5,162 bases of DNA from Methyloprofundus sp. (GTDB lineage: Bacteria > Pseudomonadota > Gammaproteobacteria > Methylococcales > Methylomonadaceae): contig DAOVWV010000154.1 in the NCBI GenBank assembly GCA_030636485.1, positions 1-5,162 of the forward strand. The letters are read 5' to 3'. Below are positions 1-4,866 of this stretch, in pieces (the stretch's first letter is position 1; each line of letters begins with the position of its first letter). The notes beneath the pieces were generated by a model. That model searched no databases and was not told where the DNA came from. It saw nothing but the letters and a program-made list of their open reading frames with translations. The position numbers were made by a program, and so were the translations under genes.

Positions 1-1557
1 TGCGATGACCCTGTCTGTCTGAAAGGCTGCCCTACCCGTGCCTACCCTAAATTCACCGAATATGGCGCAGTACTGCAAGACCCTGATATCTGTTTCGGCT
101 GTGGTTACTGCACCTGGGTTTGCCCGTATAACGCGCCACAGCTCGACCCGGTTAAAGGTGAAGTCAGTAAATGTAATATGTGTGTTGACCGCCTGGAAGT
201 CGGTTTAAAGCCTTCTTGTGTCAGTGCCTGTCTGGGTAATGCGCTGGATTTTGGTGTGGTGGAAAATATTCCCGAAAACCGCGATCAGGCGATCACTGAA
301 ATTCCTGGTTTTCCAACCACCGATATTACCCAGCCTAATATCCGTTTTCAGCAAAAGAAACAGAATCATCGCGAAATGACGCGCCCTGATTCTATGCCAG
401 TGAAATATCATAAAGATGATAATGCAAGCAAATACAAACCGGTTGTTGATGAAAAAATGGGGCAGGAAAAACATTGGAACCTGCGCCAGCTTTTAACCAG
501 CCATGAAAGTGCGCATGTCATTTTTACCCTGTTTACCCAGGCGACAGTCGGTGCCTTTTTAATGCTGATTTTAGGCCCTGTGTTTGGTCTTGAAGGCTTT
601 AGCTTGTTACAGGAATACTCACTGCATATGACTTTGGTCGTGACTATTTTTGTACTGAGCACCATTGGGCTATATAAACTGAACATGCATCTGGGTAAAC
701 CCCACCGTTTTTACCGGGGCTTTAATAATCTACGTTTATCACCTGTGAGCCGTGAAATTGCAGGCGTTTCGATGTTTTATACTGGCTTGCTGGGGTATGC
801 TTTTTTTGCCCTGTTTGATAATGCCTTTATGGACTTCTTTGCGACTGCTTTTGCTTATTTAGCCGTTATCAGTGGACCTATCGGTTTATACTTTATGTAT
901 AAGCTATACCGTATCCCTGCCCGTCCATTCTGGAATCATTTACAAACGGGCACGGCCTTTTTAGGCTCTATGCTAAGTTTAGGTGCGCTGATCATTGCTG
1001 CGGTCAGTATGATTGTTTTACCTTTATCGGCATTAACTGAACTGATTCCCTCGCTTGCGATGATAATGACAGCCGGATTAGCTATCGAAGCGATTGGCCA
1101 TATTATCCATGCCCGTGATATGCAGACGATTAATAATGAAGGTGCTGCCTCTTATTACCGCCAAACAACGCAATATGGAAAATCCTATTTACTGCGCAAT
1201 GCTTTATTGGCTATTAGCCTAGTGCTTGCCGGTGCCATTATGATGACGGGCTTATCGGGTTTCTTAGGCTTAATGATAGCTATCCTACTGGCAATCACCC
1301 TTATGATTATGGCGGCCTTTGGACGTTCATTATTTTTTGTCTTAGTGATTCCAACCACTATGCCAGGTGCATTTTTCTGGAAAAATGATGGCTTTGTTGA
1401 TCATGCCCGTGAAACAGGCTTGGCAGAGGCAGAGCAAGTCGGCGTTGTTTATGAAAGACATCATGCCTTTAAAGTCGATGAACTGATACAAACCATTAAA
1501 GAAAACTCGCTTAATGATATGCTTGAGCATGTCAAGTGGATTTTTGGTAAGAAATAG
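1..1557 (+). CDS. DmsB-like ferredoxin fused to DmsC-like membrane anchor of a molybdoenzyme (5' partial)
   Basis: The frame is open from base 1, so the visible part is 518 codons; the first in-frame ATG (178) lies inside the iron-sulfur domain and is not the start. Numbering visible residues from base 1, cysteines at 1, 6, 10 then 31, 34, 37, 41 (CxxCxxCxxxCP) then 58, 61, 73, 77 match the last three cysteine groups of DmsB/NarH-type ferredoxins; the first group is cut off. After a charged linker (about 118-158), W159 begins a DmsC-type anchor with about eight hydrophobic helices. It carries an HLGKP motif at 230, an SREI motif before the third helix, and a VIPTTMPGAFFW motif near the end. 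By family, the ferredoxin wires a periplasm- or cytoplasm-facing molybdopterin enzyme to the quinone pool through the anchor. The substrate cannot be told: DMSO/polysulfide reductase and SoeABC-like sulfite dehydrogenase are both possible. Separate B and C subunits are the textbook arrangement; here they are one polypeptide. Confidence 0.9.
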   Translation, partial: CDDPVCLKGCPTRAYPKFTEYGAVLQDPDICFGCGYCTWVCPYNAPQLDPVKGEVSKCNMCVDRLEVGLKPSCVSACLGNALDFGVVENIPENRDQAITEIPGFPTTDITQPNIRFQQKKQNHREMTRPDSMPVKYHKDDNASKYKPVVDEKMGQEKHWNLRQLLTSHESAHVIFTLFTQATVGAFLMLILGPVFGLEGFSLLQEYSLHMTLVVTIFVLSTIGLYKLNMHLGKPHRFYRGFNNLRLSPVSREIAGVSMFYTGLLGYAFFALFDNAFMDFFATAFAYLAVISGPIGLYFMYKLYRIPARPFWNHLQTGTAFLGSMLSLGALIIAAVSMIVLPLSALTELIPSLAMIMTAGLAIEAIGHIIHARDMQTINNEGAASYYRQTTQYGKSYLLRNALLAISLVLAGAIMMTGLSGFLGLMIAILLAITLMIMAAFGRSLFFVLVIPTTMPGAFFWKNDGFVDHARETGLAEAEQVGVVYERHHAFKVDELIQTIKENSLNDMLEHVKWIFGKK

Positions 1558-1573
1558 TCCATTTCACTTCTGT

Positions 1574-1595
1574 AGAGCGGATTCTTATCCGCTTT
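1574..1595 (+). terminator. Probable intrinsic terminator after the ferredoxin-anchor gene
   Basis: AGCGGAT (1576-1582), loop TCTT, ATCCGCT (1587-1593) form a perfect 7-bp stem, extended by a G-T and an A-T pair to 1574-1595. It lies 17 bases after the TAG stop. The following bases are T-rich but interrupted (TTTGCTGTTTCC), so termination strength is uncertain. It separates the respiratory gene from the vapBC unit. Confidence 0.6.
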
Positions 1596-1611
1596 GCTGT
1601 TTCCTCTCCTC

Positions 1612-1640
1612 TTTACCTTACACATTAAAAGCATTATAGT
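1612..1640 (+). promoter_or_regulatory. Predicted sigma-70 promoter of vapBC
   Basis: TTTACC (1612-1617) as -35 and TATAGT (1635-1640, 5 of 6 to consensus) as -10 are separated by 17 bp. The operator half-sites begin right after the -35 box and at the last base of the -10 box, which is the usual geometry for autorepression by a VapB-VapC complex. The -35 is a weak match. Confidence 0.5.
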
Positions 1641-1657
1641 AATGTGTAAAATACACA
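1618..1657 (+). promoter_or_regulatory. Predicted VapB/VapBC operator with three TACACA half-sites
   Basis: A perfect 10-bp inverted repeat, TTACACATTA (1618-1627) and TAATGTGTAA (1640-1649), is separated by 12 bases. The right arm also forms a second palindrome, TGTGTA-AAA-TACACA (1643-1657), which touches the ribosome binding site. The core TACACA thus occurs three times in alternating orientation across the promoter. Ribbon-helix-helix antitoxins usually bind such repeats at their own promoter; binding here is inferred. Confidence 0.6.
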
Positions 1658-1669
1658 GGAGAAATACAT

Positions 1670-1870
1670 ATGGCTACAAATCTCGCAATCGATGACCAGC
1701 TAATTGATGAAGCAAAAGCAATAGGCAAACATCAGACAAAAAAAGGGGTTGTAACAGAAGCTCTACGGGAATATATTCAAAGGAGAAAACAAGCTGAAAT
1801 ATTGAATATTTTCAATACAATAGAATATGATCAAGATTATGATTACAAGCAGCAACGTACAGTAAAATGA
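1670..1870 (+). CDS. vapB: VapB-family ribbon-helix-helix antitoxin
   Basis: A 66-residue protein with the layout of type II VapB antitoxins. A short N-terminal beta strand (residues 3-7, TNLAI) would form the DNA-binding ribbon. Helices at about 8-19 and 23-40 contain the typical TKKGVVTEALREYIQRRK segment. An acidic, aromatic C-terminal tail (YDQDYDY, about 53-59) is the part expected to thread over the VapC active site. The ATG start is supported by AGGAGA at 1657-1662, seven bases upstream. Its last codons overlap vapC by four bases (ATGA), so the two are translationally coupled. The product should neutralise the VapC nuclease and repress the operon through the upstream palindromes. The gene looks more A-rich than its neighbours and has tandem AGG AGA codons, in keeping with a transferred module. 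Family call is firm; the regulatory role is by analogy. Confidence 0.88.
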   Translation: MATNLAIDDQLIDEAKAIGKHQTKKGVVTEALREYIQRRKQAEILNIFNTIEYDQDYDYKQQRTVK

Positions 1871-2274
1871 AAATCATTGTTGATACTTGTATATGGTCGT
1901 TGGCAGTAAGGCGAAATAATATACAGCACAATGCTTATATTAACGAGTTACAAGAATTAATAAAAGAAATTCGCGTTCAACTTATTGGTCCAGTACGACA
2001 AGAACTTCTCAGTGGAGTTAAATCAAAAAAGCAGTTTGATCTACTAAAAACCTATCTCGAAGCCTTTGATGATCTTGAATTAGGAAAAGAAGACTACGAA
2101 CTGGCAGCAGAGTATTTTAATACGGCAAGAAAAAAAGGAATTCAGGGGTCAAATACTGATTTCCTTATTTGTGCCCTATCAACAAAGCACAATATGCCTA
2201 TTCTAACGACAGACAAAGATTTTTCTAATTTTCAAACTGTTTTTCCTGTTAATCTCCATAGTCCAAGAAGTTAA
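1867..2274 (+). CDS. vapC: VapC-family PIN-domain ribonuclease toxin
   Basis: A 135-residue PIN-domain protein, the normal length for VapC. The four acidic metal-binding positions are visible: D6 in the N-terminal IIVDTCIW strand, E46 in RQELLSG, D98 in SNTDFLI, and D116 in TTDKDF (with D118 close by). PIN toxins are Mg2+-dependent RNases that cut tRNA or rRNA when freed from the antitoxin; the specific target cannot be read from the sequence. All catalytic residues are intact, so the toxin is probably functional. It is encoded directly after vapB with a four-base ATGA overlap and no separate ribosome binding site requirement. The gene ends facing the convergent peroxidase gene. No clear terminator follows; the nearest hairpin is the palindromic repeat at 2426-2450. 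Confidence 0.92.
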   Translation: MKIIVDTCIWSLAVRRNNIQHNAYINELQELIKEIRVQLIGPVRQELLSGVKSKKQFDLLKTYLEAFDDLELGKEDYELAAEYFNTARKKGIQGSNTDFLICALSTKHNMPILTTDKDFSNFQTVFPVNLHSPRS

Positions 2275-2316
2275 GTTCAACGACGTAGCGTGCCTCTATC
2301 AACTCACTCTTACCAC

Positions 2317-2330
2317 TTACCCTTGAATAA
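2317..2330 (+). repeat. Outer direct repeat, left copy
   Basis: TTACCCTTGAATAA here matches TTACCCGTGAATAA at 3716-3729 in 13 of 14 positions and in the same orientation. The pair lies outside the inverted palindromic repeats that bracket the peroxidase gene. It could be a footprint of insertion or simply another dispersed repeat of this genome. Confidence 0.5.
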
Positions 2331-2370
2331 CATTTAAGAACATTTACCCTAACAGCCCCCGTAATGCGAG

Positions 2371-2410
2371 CAATCAAAGGGGTCAATCAAAGGGGCCAGA
2401 GTAATTGATT
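2371..2410 (+). repeat. Tandem 12-mer followed by an AT-rich tail, possible REP/RAYT-type scar
   Basis: CAATCAAAGGGG occurs twice (2371-2382 and 2384-2395) with one T between, followed by CCAGAGTAATTGATTT. AGGGGTCAGAGTAA-like strings are, as far as I recall, common around REP-associated tyrosine transposase genes in gammaproteobacteria. No transposase is encoded here, so at most this is a remnant. Confidence 0.45.
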
Positions 2411-2414
2411 TCGC

Positions 2415-2462
2415 GTTGAGCATAGATTCCTGCTGACGGCATGCAGGAATGACGGATTTTGC
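2415..2462 (+). repeat. Palindromic dispersed repeat, short form (left flank of the peroxidase gene)
   Basis: The unit contains a perfect 8-bp stem, ATTCCTGC (2426-2433) and GCAGGAAT (2443-2450), with a 9-base loop, ending in GGAATGACGG. Its two arms (2415-2434 and 2439-2462) recur in inverted orientation at 3648-3667 and 3597-3620 with one mismatch each. The centre here is 4 bases against 27 in the other copy. It lies just downstream of the peroxidase stop, where the hairpin may protect or end the mRNA. Confidence 0.8.
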
Positions 2463-2474
2463 ATCGTTCTAAAA

Positions 2475-3545
2475 TTACCTTACAGTCAGATATTGCCTGC
2501 TGGTCAGTGCCTTCAAAAAATCCACCAAATCCAGTTTTTCCTGGACTGTAAAGTGTAGCGGAAATATTGCGGAATCCAGATAAGGGTTTTTATCGCCGCC
2601 TTTATCATAGTATTCCACAACCTCCTCCAGCGTCTTCATGCTGCCATCATGCATATAAGGGGCTGTTAAGGCTATATTTCTCAACGTTGGTGTTTTGAAT
2701 TTGCCTATATCGGCAATAATATGGGTCACATTAAAGCGTCCCAGTTCTGCTCGCTGAGCATCACTAAATGGATATTCATCAACGCTCTCCCCTGACCTTA
2801 AGGCTTGTACAAAGGCTGCAATTTGCAACTGCACTTTATCAAAGCCAACGCCTAAATTATAAAAGCGGTTATCCATAAACAGCGCATCCTTACCACTGAT
2901 TTCATGGCAGTTTGCACAATTCCCCTTACGCCTAAATAACCGCATTCCACGCGCTTCACCGAGCGTTAACGCCTGCCTATCACGAGCAAACAAATAACGA
3001 TCAAAAGCCGAATTACCTGCAATCAAGGTACGCTCAAAACTGGCAATAGCCTGAGCTATTTGCTCAGCAGTTATCACAGCACCCGCTGTATTAAATACCC
3101 GTGCAAATTGCTGCCGGTAATACGGATCTTGCTGAACAATCGCTACAATATGCTCTCTATTTTTTAAGCCATGCTCTATTGGATTCAGGAAAGGCCCCAG
3201 CGCCTGCTCTTCCAGGCTAGCGGCTCTGCCATCTAAAAACAGGCTCTGATAAAAAGCGGCATTGACAACAGTGGGCGCATTTCTAAACCCTACTTGCTGC
3301 CTGATACCCACAGCAACTGCCCGTCCATCCGTAAAGGCTTTTTGCTGGCTATGACAACTGGCACAGCTAATGCTTCCATCCTGACTTAGACGTGGATCAT
3401 TAAATAGCTTTTTCCCTAAAGTGATTTTTTCAGCTAATTGAGGGTTTTGATGGGGGATAGGCAGCTTAGGCAAGCCGAGTAGGTCATCTGCAAAGAGCAA
3501 TGCAGAATGTAAAAACAAGAGTAAACCGATACTATATACTTTCAT
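2475..3545 (-). CDS. Secreted di-heme cytochrome c peroxidase, MauG/CcpA family, lacking the inter-heme Trp
   Basis: Start chosen at the ATG 3543-3545: GGAG (3552-3555 on the plus strand as CTCC) sits six bases upstream and a signal peptide begins at once (MKVYSIGLLLFLHSALLFA, probable cleavage after A19). A longer reading from a GTG at 3581 adds a hydrophilic stretch before the signal and is unlikely. The 356-residue product has two c-type heme sites, C61-A-S-C-H65 and C210-A-N-C-H214, plus LDGRA (104-108), TPTLRNIALTAPYMHDG and EEVVEYYDKGG (308-317), all typical of CCP_MauG proteins. Gln and Glu of the peroxidatic pocket are kept (Q114, E124). The position of the inter-heme Trp (FWDGRA) is Leu104, the switchable distal His position is Ile81, and a Tyr (312/313) probably stands where classical enzymes have the Met ligand, as in MauG. 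By family it reduces H2O2 or oxidises a protein partner in the periplasm. No MbnP- or methylamine-dehydrogenase-like partner is adjacent. Confidence 0.93.
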   Translation of the reverse strand: MKVYSIGLLLFLHSALLFADDLLGLPKLPIPHQNPQLAEKITLGKKLFNDPRLSQDGSISCASCHSQQKAFTDGRAVAVGIRQQVGFRNAPTVVNAAFYQSLFLDGRAASLEEQALGPFLNPIEHGLKNREHIVAIVQQDPYYRQQFARVFNTAGAVITAEQIAQAIASFERTLIAGNSAFDRYLFARDRQALTLGEARGMRLFRRKGNCANCHEISGKDALFMDNRFYNLGVGFDKVQLQIAAFVQALRSGESVDEYPFSDAQRAELGRFNVTHIIADIGKFKTPTLRNIALTAPYMHDGSMKTLEEVVEYYDKGGDKNPYLDSAIFPLHFTVQEKLDLVDFLKALTSRQYLTVR

Positions 3546-3596
3546 ATTATGCTCCACAGATTGTAACTTCTCACTATCCACTGGTACCTAAACTCT

Positions 3597-3667
3597 GCAA
3601 AATCCGTCATTTCTGCATGCTACCCAGTCAAGCTGGGCACAGGCTTTAGCAGGAATCTATGTTCAAC
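3597..3667 (-). repeat. Palindromic dispersed repeat, long form (right flank of the peroxidase gene)
   Basis: This is the inverted copy of 2415-2462. Arms 3597-3620 and 3648-3667 match the left unit with one mismatch each. The 27-base centre (3621-3647) carries its own hairpin, CCCAG-TCAAG-CTGGG (3623-3637). ATTTCTGC (3609-3616) and GCAGGAAT (3649-3656) form the outer stem with one G-T pair. The unit lies between the peroxidase start and any upstream promoter, so it would be in the 5' leader or separate the promoter from the gene. Confidence 0.8.
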
Positions 3668-3668
3668 G

Positions 3669-3704
3669 TAGATTCCCGATAACAGACTTCGGGAATGACG
3701 ACCT
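3669..3704 (+). repeat. Second palindromic repeat unit, opposite orientation
   Basis: ATTCCCGA (3672-3679) and TCGGGAAT (3689-3696) form a perfect 8-bp stem with a 9-base loop, followed by GACG, the same architecture as 2426-2454 but a different stem sequence. It is head-to-head with the unit at 3597-3667. The junction itself forms an 8-bp stem, GGAATCTA (3652-3659) with TAGATTCC (3669-3676). Paired opposite units are the hallmark of BIME-like REP clusters. Confidence 0.75.
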
Positions 3705-3715
3705 TTTATCAGCAT

Positions 3716-3729
3716 TTACCCGTGAATAA
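3716..3729 (+). repeat. Outer direct repeat, right copy
   Basis: TTACCCGTGAATAA, same orientation as 2317-2330 with a single mismatch. It is followed directly by TGAGAAGTTA (3730-3739), the inverted counterpart of TAACTTCTCA at 3564-3573. Confidence 0.5.
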
Positions 3730-3857
3730 TGAGAAGTTACCACAGATTAATGCAAGCGACATTAATAAACGGCTAAGTCTGTACGCTGTAGCGACTATGG
3801 CAAACCCAGTAACATAACTTATGTGGCCATTGCAGAAAATAGACAGCTACCTTTCAC

Positions 3858-3887
3858 AAAAAAATAAAGCCCTTTAAAAAGGGCTTT
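3858..3887 (-). terminator. Intrinsic terminator of the DUF1264 lipoprotein gene
   Basis: AAAGCCCTTT (3866-3875) and AAAGGGCTTT (3878-3887) form a perfect 10-bp inverted repeat with a 2-base centre. On the minus strand the stem is followed by A and then seven Ts (complement of 3858-3864), a proper U tract. On the plus strand the tail is poor. It sits 80 bases after the lipoprotein stop and would isolate that gene from the peroxidase gene downstream. Confidence 0.85.
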
Positions 3888-3967
3888 AAAAATAAGACTA
3901 TAAACTACTTTAACCAATCATCTCCCGAATTAGGAAAGCAGTCCTTAGCCTTAAAACCAAAGAGCTT

Positions 3968-4540
3968 CTAGTCCTGTTCTGGCATATCCTGAACAATCAG
4001 AATATACGGTTCACCTAATGGAAACTCATCTTCCATATCTTTGAAATAAATGACTTTACCATAAGTCTCATTCACTGCCGGTAAGATTTTTGCCGCTTCT
4101 TCGGCCGTTAAATCAGGAAAGGTTGCATGTGCTCTAGGCACTTCAACCAAGTGATAATGCCAATACCCTTTCTCTGCTTCGGGTAGTGAATTATATTGCG
4201 CCGTTGTAATGATATATTCAAAACCAATAGGCTTATCCTGGTCTTTCATTCCTGAATGGAACATCAAGCAGATAAAAGTACCGTCGTCATACGCTTTACA
4301 ATGATGGTGCACGATTATTTGTAATTTAGGATCATGAATATCATGTGTATCAGGCATCATATGTCTGATCGCCTGAATATGCAGATCATTAAAACCCAAG
4401 TGGTTAGGATATTCTTTTTGGCGTGGATTCAGTGTCTCGTTGTATACGGCTTCTTTTTCTATGATCGGCGTTTTTTCAACCGTCGAACAACCTGTAAGAA
4501 ATGCAATTAACACACTTGCCATTAGTAATTTTTTTTTCAT
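3968..4540 (-). CDS. DUF1264 (OBAP-like) lipoprotein
   Basis: A 190-residue protein with a lipoprotein signal: KKK at 2-4, a hydrophobic core, and the lipobox LTGC with Cys18 as the lipidated residue. Ser at +2 suggests outer-membrane sorting. From about residue 45 on it follows the DUF1264 / plant oil-body-associated-protein pattern: VHHHC (77-81), FICLMF (89-94), IGFEYIIT (105-112), GYWHYH (125-130), a TYGK segment (159-162) and EFPLGEPYILI near the C-terminus. Histidines are frequent (54, 60, 66, 69, 78-80, 95, 128, 130, 138), and the conserved ones may bind a metal, which is speculation. No enzymatic role is established for the family. The start has GGGGAAG six bases upstream (4547-4553) and a consensus promoter behind it. 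It is transcribed alone, with a terminator at 3858-3887. The frame continues for 20 sense codons after the TAG stop before a second TAG. Confidence 0.85.
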   Translation of the reverse strand: MKKKLLMASVLIAFLTGCSTVEKTPIIEKEAVYNETLNPRQKEYPNHLGFNDLHIQAIRHMMPDTHDIHDPKLQIIVHHHCKAYDDGTFICLMFHSGMKDQDKPIGFEYIITTAQYNSLPEAEKGYWHYHLVEVPRAHATFPDLTAEEAAKILPAVNETYGKVIYFKDMEDEFPLGEPYILIVQDMPEQD

Positions 4541-4624
4541 TTTAATCTTCCCCTAATGAATAGATTGTAATCAATTATTATTTTATTCCTATAATAGTAT
4601 TGAGTAAATACATATTAGGGTTTT

Positions 4625-4652
4625 ATTATATTGTAATATACATATATGTCAA
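4625..4652 (-). promoter_or_regulatory. Consensus sigma-70 promoter of the DUF1264 gene
   Basis: On the minus strand TTGACA (plus 4647-4652) and TATAAT (plus 4625-4630) are both perfect, with a 16-bp spacer. Transcription should start near 4618, giving a leader of about 78 bases. Two AT-rich palindromes overlap it: ACATATATGT (4640-4649, into the -35) and TATATT-GT-AATATA (4627-4640, into the -10). They could be repressor sites, though low base complexity makes chance palindromes likely. Confidence 0.75.
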
Positions 4653-4718
4653 GTAATTCCCGACTACTTTACTAAGTTTTTGCCTTGAAAAATATTAATT
4701 CTTTATGATTCATAAGGA

Positions 4719-4724
4719 TATAAA
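4719..4724 (+). promoter_or_regulatory. Possible upstream -10 box for the protease gene leader
   Basis: TATAAA at 4719-4724 with a weak -35 (TTAATT, 4695-4700, 18-bp spacing) could start a leader of about 210 bases that includes all the pairings at 4756-4866. An alternative is TTGTTT (4870-4875) with TATGAC (4892-4897), 16-bp spacing, which would give a short leader without them. Neither is strong. Confidence 0.25.
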
Positions 4725-4797
4725 ATTGTTTCATTTTAGCTTATGCCCTGACTACGCCTTGTATTTTTTTATTCTGCCTATAAGATATAACTAACAG

Positions 4798-4829
4798 CCT
4801 AGTGCATCGTTAATAAACCCTAGATGCAT
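4798..4829 (+). repeat. Direct repeat CCTAG(A)TGCAT upstream of the protease gene
   Basis: CCTAGTGCAT (4798-4807) and CCTAGATGCAT (4819-4829) are identical apart from one inserted A, with starts 21 bases apart, about two helical turns. Same-face direct repeats of this spacing suit a dimeric response regulator; no regulator is identified. Confidence 0.4.
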
Positions 4830-4866
4830 ACAAGGCCGCTCCCCATGGACTTGTAGTATGCGGGAG
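4826..4866 (+). promoter_or_regulatory. Hairpin with possible pseudoknot in the protease gene leader
   Basis: GCATAC (4826-4831) pairs with GTATGC (4856-4861), continued by AAG (4832-4834) with CTT (4850-4852) across a 3-base bulge. CTCCC in the loop (4839-4843) is complementary to GGGAG (4862-4866) immediately after the stem, the geometry of an H-type pseudoknot. It does not match a riboswitch class I recognise. Confidence 0.35.

Larger units (their letters stand above)
3546..3967. other. Gene-free interval upstream of the peroxidase gene
   Basis: These 422 bases hold the peroxidase ribosome binding site (3552-3555), the composite palindromic repeat cluster (3597-3704), an outer direct repeat (3716-3729), and the terminator of the lipoprotein gene (3858-3887). 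I see no convincing coding frame and no RNA gene. No good sigma-70 promoter for the peroxidase could be picked out; its promoter must lie in or near the repeat cluster. The strip 3750-3857 shows nothing recognisable. Confidence 0.6.

Noticed and set aside
205..474. Open frame of 89 codons on the minus strand inside the ferredoxin-anchor gene
   Set aside because: It is antisense to strong iron-sulfur motifs and shows no family signal or ribosome binding site; a shadow frame.
408..686. Open frame of 92 codons on the minus strand inside the anchor domain
   Set aside because: It opposes a clear membrane protein; the long frame follows from codon bias of the real gene.
1342..1530. Open frame of 62 codons on the minus strand near the end of the anchor gene
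   Set aside because: No recognisable motif, and it lies fully within the coding sequence of the plus-strand gene.
2371..2395. CRISPR-like repetition from the two CAATCAAAGGGG copies
   Set aside because: Only two copies separated by a single base, with no spacers and no cas gene nearby.
3546..3581. N-terminal extension of the peroxidase from a GTG at 3579-3581
   Set aside because: It would put 12 hydrophilic residues before the signal peptide, while the ATG at 3543-3545 has GGAG at the right distance.
4727..4795. Short frame starting with TTG after an AAGGATA string, a possible leader peptide
   Set aside because: About 22 codons with no regulatory codon run and a non-ATG start; more likely chance in AT-rich DNA.
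4798..4866. Known c-di-GMP or preQ1 riboswitch in the protease leader
   Set aside because: The conserved core bases of those classes are not present; only generic pairing potential is seen.
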